From NCBI GenBank assembly GCA_038246545.1, contig JBBRVW010000007.1, positions 60,075 through 124,074 on the forward strand: a stretch of 64,000 nt of DNA, in the 5' to 3' direction. The position numbers and the translations under genes were made by a program. Origin of the DNA: JBBRVW01 sp038246545. GTDB taxonomy: Bacteria; Actinomycetota; Actinomycetes; JACCUZ01. The notes under the pieces were generated by a model. It searched no databases, was not told the DNA's origin, and worked only from the letters and a program-made list of their open reading frames with translations. Positions 51,815 to 60,582 of this stretch are shown in pieces; positions within the stretch are counted from its first letter, which is position 1; each line of letters opens with the position of its first letter.

Positions 51815-52566
51815 CTGCGCCGATCGAGGCCGTCGTGGTCGTCGTGCCGGCGCACGACGAGGAGGAGCTGCTTCCCGGCGCCCTCGACGCGCTGGCCGAG
51901 GCCCGCGGGGCGGTGGCGAGCGGCGGCGGTCCGCCCGTCGACGTCGTGGTCGTCGCGGATGCCTGTCGCGACAGCACGGCCGAAGTCGCACGGTCGGCCG
52001 GTGTCCGGGTCGTCGAGGTCGCGCTGCGCTCGGTGGGCCGGGCCCGCGCCGCCGGTGTGGCCGACGGCATGGACCGGCTGCGGCACCTGTCCCCGGAGCG
52101 GGTCTGGGTCGCGACCACCGACGCCGACTCGGTGGTGCCGCCCGGCTGGCTGGCCCACCAGGTGGCCCTGGCCGACGCCGGTGCCGACCTCGTGCTGGGG
52201 ACCGTCGACGTGCAGGACTGGAGCCAGCACCCGCCGCAGGTCGAGGGGCGTTGGCGGGCGGCGTACGAGGCACGCGACGGGCACCGGCACGTGCACGGCG
52301 CGAACGCCGGGGCGCGGGCCGACGCCTACCTCGAGGTCGGTGGCTTCGCGGCGGTCGACCGTGAGGAGGACGTGGCGCTGGCCGCGGCCCTGAGCCACCG
52401 GCGTGTGGTGCGCACCGGCGTCCTGCCGGTGGTGACGAGCGCGCGGCACCGCGGGCGGGCGCCCGGCGGGTTCGCGGGTCACCTGGCGCTGCTCGGCCGG
52501 GCGGCCGAGGTGGCTCAGTGGGCCGGCAGCCAGGGCTCGGGGTCGACCAGCGTGGAGTTGACGTAG
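51811..52566 (+). CDS. glycosyltransferase family 2
   Basis: This 251-residue GT-A enzyme has the family 2 start AVVVVVPAHDEEELLPGALDALAEA, the acceptor loop VVVVADACRDST, and the DxD-like TTDADSVVPPGW (about 104). A late HGANAGARADAYLEVGGFAAVDREEDVALA carries the ED catalytic pair. No membrane segment is seen. It closes the four-gene cluster, and its 3' end overlaps the convergent M23 peptidase gene by 52 bases. Confidence 0.9.
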   Translation: MTAPIEAVVVVVPAHDEEELLPGALDALAEARGAVASGGGPPVDVVVVADACRDSTAEVARSAGVRVVEVALRSVGRARAAGVADGMDRLRHLSPERVWVATTDADSVVPPGWLAHQVALADAGADLVLGTVDVQDWSQHPPQVEGRWRAAYEARDGHRHVHGANAGARADAYLEVGGFAAVDREEDVALAAALSHRRVVRTGVLPVVTSARHRGRAPGGFAGHLALLGRAAEVAQWAGSQGSGSTSVELT

Positions 52567-53804
52567 AGCTCGAAGTGCAGGTGGCAGCCGGTCGAGAAAC
52601 CGGTCGTGCCTGAGGTCCCGATGACCTGCCCGGCGGCGACCTGGTCGCCGACCGTGACGTCGAGGTGCGTCTGGTGGTTGTAGGTCGTGGTGAGCAGGAC
52701 GCCGTCGACGGCTCCGTGCGTGATGACGGAGCGCCAGCCGTACGCGCTGTTCCAGCCGGCCTCGATCACGGTGCCGGGCAGCGAGGCGTGCACCGGAGTG
52801 CCGCAGGGGACGCCGAGGTCGGTTCCGGTGTGCAGCTTGTAGACGCCGGTCACCGGGTGGACCCGCATGCCGAACGGTGACGTCACCGGGCCGCGGGCCG
52901 GCCAGCCGAGCGTGCCCTGCCGGGCCGGGACGGTCGCGCCGTCGCGGCTGCCGGCCCCGCCGAGATCGCGCTGGGCGACGGCCGCGAGCTGGTTCTGCAG
53001 CTGGGTCGAGGTGCCGGTCTGCTGCGCATGGGCCACGTCCTCCTGCACCTGGGCCTGCGCTGCGGCGGCGAGCGCCGCCTGGCGCGCCGACACGAGGGCT
53101 CCGACGCGCGCCTCCGCCGCGGTGGCCTCCTGCGCCAGTTGGCTCACGGTCACCAGGTCACGCTGGGCCTGCTCGTCGGCGGCAGCGAGGGTGTCGCGCA
53201 CCTGGGCCAGGTCGTCGGTGCGCGCGCCGTAGGTGTCCTGGACCGCCTGCAGGTTCGTCAGCGCCGAGCGCTGCGACGAGGCGACGGCGCGGAGCGCGAC
53301 GAGTCGTTCGGCGAAGTCGGACGGGGAGCGGGCCTCGAGCAGCACCGACACGTTGCCGAAGGCGCTGCCGCCCTGGTAGATCGCGCGGGCCAGCCGGCCG
53401 ACGCGAGCCTGCTGCGCCGCGACCGCGGTGGCCTGCGTCTCCGCCTCCTGGTTCCCGACCATGTAGCGCACCTGTGCCGCGCCGCGGGCGCGGGCGGTCT
53501 GCTCCTGCCGGACCTTGGCCGCGGCGAGCAGGGTGCGGGTGCGGGCGGCGGTCTCCCGGGCAGTCGGCAGCGCCTGGTCGGCCAGCCGCAGGTCGGCGTA
53601 CGCCCTGACCATGGCCTCGGAGGACTCGGCGAGCTCGCCCCGCACCTCGGCGAGCACCGCGTCGATCTGCTCCTGGTCGGCGATCGCTCGCGCGGGGGCC
53701 GACGGCGCCGGGGTCGGCTCGTCCGCGTGGCTCGCCGCTGCCGGGCCCAGCGCGGCCAGCGTCACCGCAACGGCCAGCGCGGTGCGGCCGAGCAGGCGTC
53801 GCAT
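52515..53804 (-). CDS. M23 family metallopeptidase with coiled-coil region
   Basis: This 429-residue secreted protein has a signal peptide (MRRLLGRTALAVAVTLAALGPAAASHA), a long coiled coil (about 40-290) and a C-terminal LytM/M23 domain with zinc motifs HTGTDLG (His-x3-Asp) and HLHFEL (His-x-His). All four ligands look intact, so it should be an active peptidoglycan endopeptidase rather than an EnvC-type activator, although the layout resembles both. The coiled coil suggests regulated activity at the envelope. ATG 53804 is chosen since the signal peptide begins there. Confidence 0.92.
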   Translation of the reverse strand: MRRLLGRTALAVAVTLAALGPAAASHADEPTPAPSAPARAIADQEQIDAVLAEVRGELAESSEAMVRAYADLRLADQALPTARETAARTRTLLAAAKVRQEQTARARGAAQVRYMVGNQEAETQATAVAAQQARVGRLARAIYQGGSAFGNVSVLLEARSPSDFAERLVALRAVASSQRSALTNLQAVQDTYGARTDDLAQVRDTLAAADEQAQRDLVTVSQLAQEATAAEARVGALVSARQAALAAAAQAQVQEDVAHAQQTGTSTQLQNQLAAVAQRDLGGAGSRDGATVPARQGTLGWPARGPVTSPFGMRVHPVTGVYKLHTGTDLGVPCGTPVHASLPGTVIEAGWNSAYGWRSVITHGAVDGVLLTTTYNHQTHLDVTVGDQVAAGQVIGTSGTTGFSTGCHLHFELYVNSTLVDPEPWLPAH

Positions 53805-53922
53805 GGCGTCCTCACGGTGGGTCCGGGCCGGCCACGACCGTTGGTGGCCAGGCCTCCCCACAGTCGTCGGCGCCCGGAGGTCCCGGCTTGACCCGTTCGG
53901 GGGACGGGTCGCGCTGGTGAGA

Positions 53923-54702
53923 TCAGGCGGCCCGGGTCGCTGCGGTCACCACGCGCTCCAGCGTGCGGCCGAGGGCGGCGGTGACCACCGGGGCGTCGTA
54001 GCAGGCGTTCACCCGGTCGGCAGCGGCCAGTCCCATGGCGGACCTGCGGATGCCGTCGGCCGTCAGCGCGAGCAGCGCGCTGCGCAGGTCGCCCCGCGAC
54101 GGTACGACGACGCCGCAGACACCCTCGGCGACGAGGTCCGGCAGGCAGCCGGCATCCACGACGACCGCGGGACGTCCGGCGGCCATGCCGCGCAGCAGAT
54201 CGTGCACGGACCCGGCGCTGTCGTCGAGCGCCACGACAGGCATCGGATCGTCGGTGCTGGCCGCCGGGTGCAGGGACGCACCCTCGACCGCCTCGGGGAC
54301 GACGTGGACCCGGGCGCGTGGCACTCCCATGCGCACCAGGTCCTCGGTCTCGCTCGGGGACGCCGCGAGGACGGTGTCGGCGGCCCGGGCCAGTGCAGCC
54401 TCGACCCGGGTGGCCTCGTGGTCGCCGGAGCGGCCCGGCCGCTCGAGCCGGAGCACGAGGTGGGCCGGCCGCTCGCGGGTGGCCACCAGGCCGGCGAGGC
54501 CGGCTGCTGTTCCCAGGGCGAGGACGGCGGCCGGGGCGTCGGTCCAGCCGTCGGCCAGCCGGTAGCCGAGCGACGCGGCGTCAGCCGTCGGGAGGCCGGG
54601 GCGGTGCGCGGTCTCGACCTCGTGGCCGAGGGAGCGCAGTGCGTCCTCGACCCACCGGAGGGTGAGGTCGTGGGAGTGGGAACAGAGCAGTGCGATGCGC
54701 AT
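53923..54702 (-). CDS. glycosyltransferase (GT4-like)
   Basis: This 259-residue protein has a GT-B type start (RIALLCSHSHDLTLRWVEDALRSLGHEVETAHR) and a C-terminal Rossmann half with ARVHVVPEAVEG, VHDLLRGMAAGRPAVVVDAGCLPDLVAEGVCGVVVP. The last segment matches the donor-binding region of GT4 enzymes, including a Gly/Glu-type site, but the protein is shorter than usual GT4 enzymes (about 370). It stands between a peptidase and a hemerythrin-like gene. Confidence 0.75.
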   Translation of the reverse strand: MRIALLCSHSHDLTLRWVEDALRSLGHEVETAHRPGLPTADAASLGYRLADGWTDAPAAVLALGTAAGLAGLVATRERPAHLVLRLERPGRSGDHEATRVEAALARAADTVLAASPSETEDLVRMGVPRARVHVVPEAVEGASLHPAASTDDPMPVVALDDSAGSVHDLLRGMAAGRPAVVVDAGCLPDLVAEGVCGVVVPSRGDLRSALLALTADGIRRSAMGLAAADRVNACYDAPVVTAALGRTLERVVTAATRAA

Positions 54703-54844
54703 GACGGGACTCACGTTCGGCAGGAACCAGTGCCGGCCCCGTACGGGCCGGGCGGGCGCGCCGAGCTTCTGCAGCACGCGGATCTCGCGTGTCTCATGCC
54801 TCCGGCCGGATCCCCGCAAACCCGGGTGCCGGGCTGACCGGTGA

Positions 54845-55438
54845 TCAGGAGGGCGCCGGCTCCCGTCCGCGCTGCAGCGCGGAGATGAGCTGGCCCCGGC
54901 TCATGGCCGAACGCCCCTCTATCCCGGCCCTGCGGGCCAGCTCGTAGAGCTCTGCCCGGGGCAGGTCGAGGCGGCGCGGTGGCGGCTCGGCGGCACCCTC
55001 GTCGTGCAGGAGGTCCTCGCGGACCTGGCTGTACGCGCCGCCGAGCAACCGGAGCTGCTTGCGCGGGACGGCGTCCTCGAGCGGGCGCAGCACGTCGTCG
55101 GTCAGCCCGGCGTGCCGGTCCAGGACTGCGGCGAGGCGCTCGCCGAGCCCGGTCAGCGACACGGAGTCGAGGGCCACCTGGTCCAGCTCCCGGAGCGCGG
55201 CGTCCAGCTCGGTGTCGAGATGCTGGAGGTCGTGGACTGCGGCCACCGCGGCAGGTCCGGCCGGTGCCACGACGTCGGAGGTGAGCAGCTCCTGCTCGGC
55301 GGCGCGGTGCGCGCGCAACAGCCGGACCAGCTCGGTGCGCCACCGCTGCCGGCTGGGGCCGGGGCTGACGACGCGGTGGAGCAGTCGCGGGATCCGCTCG
55401 TGGTCGTCGCGCACGAGCCGGGTGATGCTGCTGGGCAT
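54845..55438 (-). CDS. hemerythrin-like domain protein with C-terminal Rho-N-like segment
   Basis: This 197-residue protein has a four-helix hemerythrin/HHE fold with His residues in RDDHERIPRLLH, RAHRAAEQE, HDLQHLDTEL and DRHAGLTD. A C-terminal segment of about 40 residues (DLPRAELYELARRAGIEGRSAMSRGQLISALQ) looks like a small Rho-N or SAP-type helical domain. HHE proteins bind a di-iron centre or oxygen; the fusion to a nucleic-acid-type segment hints at a sensor, but this is inference. Confidence 0.75.
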   Translation of the reverse strand: MPSSITRLVRDDHERIPRLLHRVVSPGPSRQRWRTELVRLLRAHRAAEQELLTSDVVAPAGPAAVAAVHDLQHLDTELDAALRELDQVALDSVSLTGLGERLAAVLDRHAGLTDDVLRPLEDAVPRKQLRLLGGAYSQVREDLLHDEGAAEPPPRRLDLPRAELYELARRAGIEGRSAMSRGQLISALQRGREPAPS

Positions 55439-55559
55439 GGTCGAGACGTACCCCGGGACATGCCGGTCATCCCGGGCGTGACGACCCAGTCCGGCCGGTG
55501 CCCGGTCCGCCGCACCATCCGCGGGCGGACCGGCCACCGGAGGGCCGGGCCGATGCGGG

Positions 55560-56015
55560 TCAGGGGTGCTGGACCTCGCCGCGCCACGCGCCGGACTCGT
55601 CGCCCCGCTTCTCGATGAACTCCTTGAACCGGCCCAGGTCACCCTTCACCTGACGGCTCACGAGGCCCAGGTGGTCGCCGATCTTCTCGATGACGCCCTC
55701 GGGCTCGATGTCCATCTGGACCATCACCTTGGTGGTGCTGTCGCTCCGGCGGTGGAAGGTCACGACGCCGGCCTGCTGGGGGCCGTCGACCGAGGCCCAG
55801 GCCACCCGCTGGTCCGGGGACTGCTCGGTGATCTTGGCGTCGAACTCGCGGGTGACGCCGTCGACCTTCGTCACCCAGTGCGTCATGGTGTCGCCGGTCT
55901 GGTCGATGCGCTCGACGCCCGACATGAACTCGGGGAAGGACTCGAACTGGGTCCACTGGTTGTAGGCGGTGGTCACCGGGACGGCGACCTCGATCGACTG
56001 CTCGACTGTGCTCAT
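55560..56015 (-). CDS. SRPBCC family protein (START-like)
   Basis: This 151-residue protein has the cyclase/dehydrase-type START fold: TVEQSIEVAVPVTTAYNQWTQFESFPEFMSGVERIDQTGD, then VAWASVDGPQQAGVVTFHRRSDSTTKVMVQMDIEPEG and a C-terminal helix VKGDLGRFKEFIEKRG. Family members bind hydrophobic ligands, and related proteins are common in stress-response loci. ATG 56015 is the start. It lies on the same strand as a STAS protein gene about 60 bases upstream. Confidence 0.88.
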   Translation of the reverse strand: MSTVEQSIEVAVPVTTAYNQWTQFESFPEFMSGVERIDQTGDTMTHWVTKVDGVTREFDAKITEQSPDQRVAWASVDGPQQAGVVTFHRRSDSTTKVMVQMDIEPEGVIEKIGDHLGLVSRQVKGDLGRFKEFIEKRGDESGAWRGEVQHP

Positions 56016-56079
56016 GGTGCGGTCGTTGCCCGGGCCGGCGGGGCGAAACACCGCTCGCGAGATCGGTCAGTCGCCTGCG

Positions 56080-56445
56080 TCACACGTGTGGACGGTCCCG
56101 GGCTGCTGGAGGCAGGCGTAGGCCTCCTCGAGCGAACCGACCACCCCGGAGCCGCTCCACGAGTCCGGTGATCTGCAGCACCCGGCGTACGGCGGAGGAG
56201 CGGGTGACGACGTGCAGCGACCCGCCGAGGCCGGCGGCGCGCTCCCGGGCCCGCACCAGCGCGTTGATGCCGCTGGAGTCCATGAACGTGACGTCGAGCG
56301 CGTCGGCGACGAGGTGCACCCCGTCGCGGTTGAGGGCGGCGAGCATCTCGTCGCGGAGCGCGGGAGCGCTCGCGAGGTCGACCTCCGGAGGGAGGCGCAC
56401 GAGCGAGACCCCGGTAGCGGGTGGCAGCGTCGCATCGACCGCCAT
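56080..56445 (-). CDS. STAS-domain anti-sigma factor antagonist, probable frame shift near the 3' end
   Basis: This 121-residue STAS protein follows the SpoIIAA pattern: LVRLPPEVDLASAPALRDEMLAAL, VTFMDSSGINALVRARERA with the phosphorylatable Ser, and VLQITGLVERL. After ITGLVERL the frame gives an atypical Arg/Gly/Pro-rich tail, whereas the next frame reads VVGSLEEAYACLQQPG to a stop at 56067, a normal STAS C-terminus. Removing one base from the run CCCC at 56144-56147 restores it. Either a sequencing error or a genuine mutation is possible. Confidence 0.82.
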   Translation of the reverse strand: MAVDATLPPATGVSLVRLPPEVDLASAPALRDEMLAALNRDGVHLVADALDVTFMDSSGINALVRARERAAGLGGSLHVVTRSSAVRRVLQITGLVERLRGGRFARGGLRLPPAARDRPHV

Positions 56446-56574
56446 GACGGCCTCCTGAGCGGTGGCGGGACGGGACACCGATCTGCCTCAGTGCAGGCCG
56501 ACTGTAAGCCCGCTTCGGCCGGGCCGCAACATTGCGCTGGGCCGGTCGGGGACGGTGATCGTAGGGTCGCGCCG

Positions 56575-57090
56575 GTGACGACAGGACAGCTGCGGCTGCG
56601 GCCGGGACGGGTGGACGACGAGGCGGCCGTGGCGGCCGCGCAGGAGGCGATGCGCGCGGACGACTTCGACTTCGCCCTCGGGTGGGACCGCGACCGGCCG
56701 TTCTCGGACTACGTCGAGTCGCTGCGCCGGTGGCAGCACGGGCTGGACCTGCCGCCCGACCGGGTCCCGGCGAGCTTCCTGCTCGCGGTGGTCGGCGACG
56801 TGCTGGTCGGCCGGACCTCGGTCCGGCACGAGCTCAACGACTGGCTGGCGCTCGAGGGCGGGCACCTCGGCTACGGCGTCCTCGCGGTGCACCGTCGGCG
56901 CGGCCACGCGACCGAGATCCTGCGGCAGTCGCTGGTGGTGGCCCGGTCGGTCGGTGTCGACCGGGTGCTCGTGACGTGCGACGACTCGAACCTCGGCTCG
57001 GCCGCCGTGATCGAGGCCAACGGCGGGGTCCTGGACGCCGGACGACCCCTCGCCGGTGGCGCTCCGAAGCGGCGGTACTGGATCGACTGA
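56575..57090 (+). CDS. GNAT family N-acetyltransferase
   Basis: This 171-residue acetyltransferase has the acetyl-CoA motif GVLAVHRRRGHATEILRQSLVVARSVG (about residues 100-126) and a preceding beta strand GHLGYG. VLVTCDDSNLGSAAVIEANGGVL near the end matches the predicted-acetyltransferase branch of GNAT proteins that resemble aminoglycoside- or peptide-modifying enzymes. The GTG at 56575 begins VTTGQLRLRPG. It converges on paaN. The substrate is unknown. Confidence 0.87.
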   Translation: MTTGQLRLRPGRVDDEAAVAAAQEAMRADDFDFALGWDRDRPFSDYVESLRRWQHGLDLPPDRVPASFLLAVVGDVLVGRTSVRHELNDWLALEGGHLGYGVLAVHRRRGHATEILRQSLVVARSVGVDRVLVTCDDSNLGSAAVIEANGGVLDAGRPLAGGAPKRRYWID

Positions 57091-57107
57091 TGCGCGGCGC
57101 CGCCGGC

Positions 57108-58808
57108 TCAGCCGGCGGCGGGCTCGGGGGTGAGGTGCCGGCGCGACTGCACGATGCGGAACCGGCTCGCGACGTACGCCGCGTCGGTCAGTGCGCTGTT
57201 GGCGGCCGGGTTGGCCCCGGTGGCGTGGAAGTCGCTGAACGCGGCCGACTGGTTGACGTAGACGGTCTCGGTGAGGTTCTCCGAGAGGGCGACGCCCGCG
57301 TCGAGCGCTGCTTCCTCGGTGGCCTCGAGCACCTTCTCGTCGGTGGAGTAGACAGCGGCGGTGATCGCCCCGTGCTCGCGGACCGTGCTGCGCAGCAGGT
57401 CGACCGACTCGGCGGTGCTGCCGGTGAGCACGAGGAACGCGACCGGGCCGAAGCACTCCTGCAGGTAGGTGCCGGTGTCGGCGACGTCCACCCTGACGAT
57501 GGTCGGCGTCCGCACCGTCGCCTCGGGGAAGTCGGGGTGCGTCACCGACCGGCTGGCCAGCACCACGTCGCCGTACGACGACGCCTTGTCGAGCCGGTCG
57601 AGGACGCCGTCGTTGACGACCGCGCCGAGCAGGGCGGTGGCGCGCGCGTCGTCGCCGAGCAGTCCGTCGACCGCGCCGGCGAGGTCGGCGGCGAACTCGT
57701 CGACGGACCTGTGCTCGCCGTCGGCGGTGATGCCGTCACGGGGGACCAGCAGGTTCTGCGGGGTGGTGCACATCTGGCCGCTGTACAGCGACAGGGAGAA
57801 GGCGAGGTTGGCGAGCATGCCCTGGTAGTCGTCGGTGGAGTCGACGACGACGGTGTTGACGCCGGCCTTCTCGGTGAACACCGAGGCCTGGTGGGCGTTC
57901 TGTTCCAGCCAGGTGCCGAACTCTGTCGAGCCGGTGTAGTCGATGACCTTCACCTCGGGCCGCAGGGCGAGCACCTTCGCGAGGCCCTCTCCCGGCTGCT
58001 CGGGCGCGAGCTGGACGAGGTCGGGGGAGAAGCCGTTCTCGGCAAGGACCTCGCGGGCGACCTGCACCGAGATCGCGAGAGGCAGCACCGCCCCCGGGTG
58101 CGGCTTGACGACGACGGCGTTGCCGGTGACCAGGCTGGCGAACAGCCCCGGGTAGGAGTTCCAGGTGGGGAACGTGTTGCAGCCGATCACGAGGGCGACG
58201 CCGCGCGGCACCACGGTGAACGTCTTGGTCATCCGCTGCGGCGGGCGCTTGCCCTGCGGCTTCTCCCACGTGGCGGACGCGGCGTGCCGCGTCATCTCGT
58301 CGTACGAGTACGCGATCGCCTCGAGGGCCCGGTCCTGGGCGTGCGGGCCGCCGGCCTGGAACGCCATCGCGTAGGCCTGCCCGGAGGTGTGCATCACGGC
58401 ATGTGCCATCTCGTGGCTGCGGGCGTTGATCCGGTGCAGGACCTCGATCGCCAGCTCGGCGCGGGCGTCGGGGCCGGCCGCGCGCCAGGCAGGGATGGCG
58501 GCGGTGGCGTCGGCCATCAGCGCGTCGACCGGCTTGTGCGGGTACGACGTGCCGAGCTGCACGCCGTAGGGCGACCGCTCGCCCTCGACAGTGCCGTCGG
58601 AGCCTGTCTGGTCGAGCGGGAACGGTGTGCCGAGATAGCCGTCGAAGGCGGCCTTGCCGTCGGCCGGGGACTGGGTGCCCGGCGTGGTCTCCTCGCCGTA
58701 GGCCCTGAGGTTCTCGGGGTAGGCCGACCAGTAGCTGCGCTCCCGGATCGCGGTGAGGGCTCGGTCGAGGGTCTCGCGATGGGCGGTCTGCCCGGACGTC
58801 GTGGTCAT
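57108..58808 (-). CDS. paaN: phenylacetic acid degradation protein PaaN
   Basis: This 566-residue aldehyde dehydrogenase-fold protein matches PaaN of actinobacterial phenylacetate catabolism: VPRGVALVIGCNTFPTWNSYPGLFASL, VVKPHPGAVLPLAI, DYTGSTEFGTWLEQNA, FSLSLYSGQMCTTPQNLLVPRDGI with the presumed catalytic Cys near 375, and QECFGPVAFLV. Other paa genes are not in the window. ATG 58808 is the start; the gene is divergent from mmuM with 18 bases between. Confidence 0.9.
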   Translation of the reverse strand: MTTTSGQTAHRETLDRALTAIRERSYWSAYPENLRAYGEETTPGTQSPADGKAAFDGYLGTPFPLDQTGSDGTVEGERSPYGVQLGTSYPHKPVDALMADATAAIPAWRAAGPDARAELAIEVLHRINARSHEMAHAVMHTSGQAYAMAFQAGGPHAQDRALEAIAYSYDEMTRHAASATWEKPQGKRPPQRMTKTFTVVPRGVALVIGCNTFPTWNSYPGLFASLVTGNAVVVKPHPGAVLPLAISVQVAREVLAENGFSPDLVQLAPEQPGEGLAKVLALRPEVKVIDYTGSTEFGTWLEQNAHQASVFTEKAGVNTVVVDSTDDYQGMLANLAFSLSLYSGQMCTTPQNLLVPRDGITADGEHRSVDEFAADLAGAVDGLLGDDARATALLGAVVNDGVLDRLDKASSYGDVVLASRSVTHPDFPEATVRTPTIVRVDVADTGTYLQECFGPVAFLVLTGSTAESVDLLRSTVREHGAITAAVYSTDEKVLEATEEAALDAGVALSENLTETVYVNQSAAFSDFHATGANPAANSALTDAAYVASRFRIVQSRRHLTPEPAAG

Positions 58809-58826
58809 GGTCCGTAACCTAACGCC

Positions 58827-59747
58827 GTGGATCCCGACGCCCCTGTGGTGCTGCTCGACGGTGGCTTCGCCACCGAGCTGGAGCGGCGCGGCCAGGTCCT
58901 GTCCGACGACCTGTGGTCGGCGCGGTTGCTGCTCGACGACCCGGACGAGGTCCGCGCCACCCACCTGGCGTTCTACCGGGCCGGGGCGCGGGTGGCGACG
59001 ACCGCGAGCTACCAGGCGTCCTTCGAGGGCTTCGCGCTGCGCGGGTTGTCACGGGAGGACACCTCGGCGCTGATGCGGCGATCGGTGACGCTCGCGCGCG
59101 AGGCCGCGGACCTGGCTGAGGCCGAGGACGGCGTGCCGCGCCTGGTGGCGGCGTCCGTCGGGCCGTACGGCGCGGTGCTGGCCGACGGGTCGGAGTACCG
59201 CGGCGACTACGGGATCACCGACGACGCCCTGCGGAGGTTCCACCTCGAGCGCCTCGAGGTGCTGGCAGCCGCCGGCGCCGACCTGCTCGCCGTCGAGACG
59301 GTGCCCTCCGAGCAGGAGGTGACAGTGCTGCTCGAGGTGCTGTCCGCGCTCGGCTCGTCCGCACCTCCCGCCTGGTTGTCGCTGACCTGCGCCGACGCGG
59401 CGTCCACGCGGGCGGGGGAGCCGGTGTCGCGGGTCTTCGGGCTGGCGCGGGGCCACGACCGCGTCGTCGCCGTCGGGGTGAACTGCACCGCACCGGCGTA
59501 CGTCGAGGAGCTGGTGGCCGCTGCGGTGTGGGCGTCCGGCAAGCCGGCGGTGGCCTACCCCAACAGCGGCGAGTCGTGGGACGGGCAGTCGCGCACCTGG
59601 GGCGGTGACGGCGCGGTGGTCGACGTGGCGCGCGCGCAGCGGTGGGTCGCCGCGGGCGCGAGGTACGTCGGCGGCTGCTGCCGGGTCGGCTCGGCCGACA
59701 TCGCCCGCCTGGCCGCCGGCCTGCCGGGCGATGTCGGCCACACCTGA
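58827..59747 (+). CDS. mmuM: homocysteine S-methyltransferase
   Basis: This 306-residue zinc enzyme transfers a methyl group from S-methylmethionine (or SAM) to homocysteine to make methionine. It has the early LLDGGFATELERRG, ETVPSEQEV and the zinc ligands in GVNCTAPAYVEEL (Cys about 213) and the double Cys of YVGGCCRVG (about 284). The GTG start lies 18 bases from the divergent paaN start, so the promoters overlap. It is a stand-alone gene. Confidence 0.92.
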   Translation: MDPDAPVVLLDGGFATELERRGQVLSDDLWSARLLLDDPDEVRATHLAFYRAGARVATTASYQASFEGFALRGLSREDTSALMRRSVTLAREAADLAEAEDGVPRLVAASVGPYGAVLADGSEYRGDYGITDDALRRFHLERLEVLAAAGADLLAVETVPSEQEVTVLLEVLSALGSSAPPAWLSLTCADAASTRAGEPVSRVFGLARGHDRVVAVGVNCTAPAYVEELVAAAVWASGKPAVAYPNSGESWDGQSRTWGGDGAVVDVARAQRWVAAGARYVGGCCRVGSADIARLAAGLPGDVGHT

Positions 59748-59778
59748 CGCTCGACAGGCCGGGGGGTCGCGATCGCGC

Positions 59779-60582
59779 CTACTTGATCTCGGACCGCAGC
59801 ACGAGGCGCAGCCCGACGACCAGCGGGAGCACCAGCCAGACCGCCTCCGTGACGGCCAGCTGGGCCCACTCCTGCCCGGTGACCGGGCTGCCGATGGTGA
59901 ACAGCGCGGACTGGGCGGCGTTGACGTCGACCCAGGGCTGCAGGTCCTGGAACCCTGCCTGGCGGGAGGCCAGGAGCATGAGCAGGGTGGGCTGGACGAA
60001 GGAGATGACGAAGTACGCCACCAGCGCTGCGGCGGAGCTGCGGAGCAGCACGCCGATCGCGAAGCCGCCCATCAGCCCCAGCACGTTGCCCAGCACGATG
60101 TGCGCGGCGTCGGCCAGCGACACGTCCCACACGGTCGGGGTGCCGGTGATCGCCGTTCCCACGACGTTGCCGATCGCGCCGATCGCCATCGCCAGCAGCA
60201 TCGAGGCGACACCGATGCCGATCGCGGCGACCGCCTTGGCCAGGACGACCCGGCCCCGGTGCGGGACCAGCGTGAAGGTCGTCAGCCCGCTGCGCTGACT
60301 CCACTCGCTGGTGACGGACAGGATGGCGGCCATCGGCAGGATCACCGCTGTGGGAAAGCCGACCGCGGACCCGAAGCTGGCGTAGGTCAGCTCCTCGTCG
60401 GGCGCATAGAGGATCACCGCCCCGGTCGCGATCACGGCGGTCGCGGCGATGCTGGCCATCAGCCAGAAGCCCGACCGCGTGTCGAACATCTTGCGCAGCT
60501 CGACGCCGGCCAGGCGCGACATCGGAACGGACCGGATCGGGGCGGCCTGCCGCCGGGTGCCCTCTACTGCGATGGCGGTCAT
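59779..60582 (-). CDS. ABC transporter permease (ABC-2 type)
   Basis: This 267-residue membrane protein has six hydrophobic helices with an ABC-2 layout, starting PMSRLAGVELRKMFDTRSGFWLMASIAATAV and containing a typical cytoplasmic loop SEWSQRSGLTTFTLVPHRGRVVLAKAVAA. It follows the ATPase gene with a 4-base overlap, so the two make one exporter of unknown cargo. The pattern resembles lantibiotic or multidrug-type ABC-2 permeases, without enough detail to say which. Confidence 0.9.
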   Translation of the reverse strand: MTAIAVEGTRRQAAPIRSVPMSRLAGVELRKMFDTRSGFWLMASIAATAVIATGAVILYAPDEELTYASFGSAVGFPTAVILPMAAILSVTSEWSQRSGLTTFTLVPHRGRVVLAKAVAAIGIGVASMLLAMAIGAIGNVVGTAITGTPTVWDVSLADAAHIVLGNVLGLMGGFAIGVLLRSSAAALVAYFVISFVQPTLLMLLASRQAGFQDLQPWVDVNAAQSALFTIGSPVTGQEWAQLAVTEAVWLVLPLVVGLRLVLRSEIK

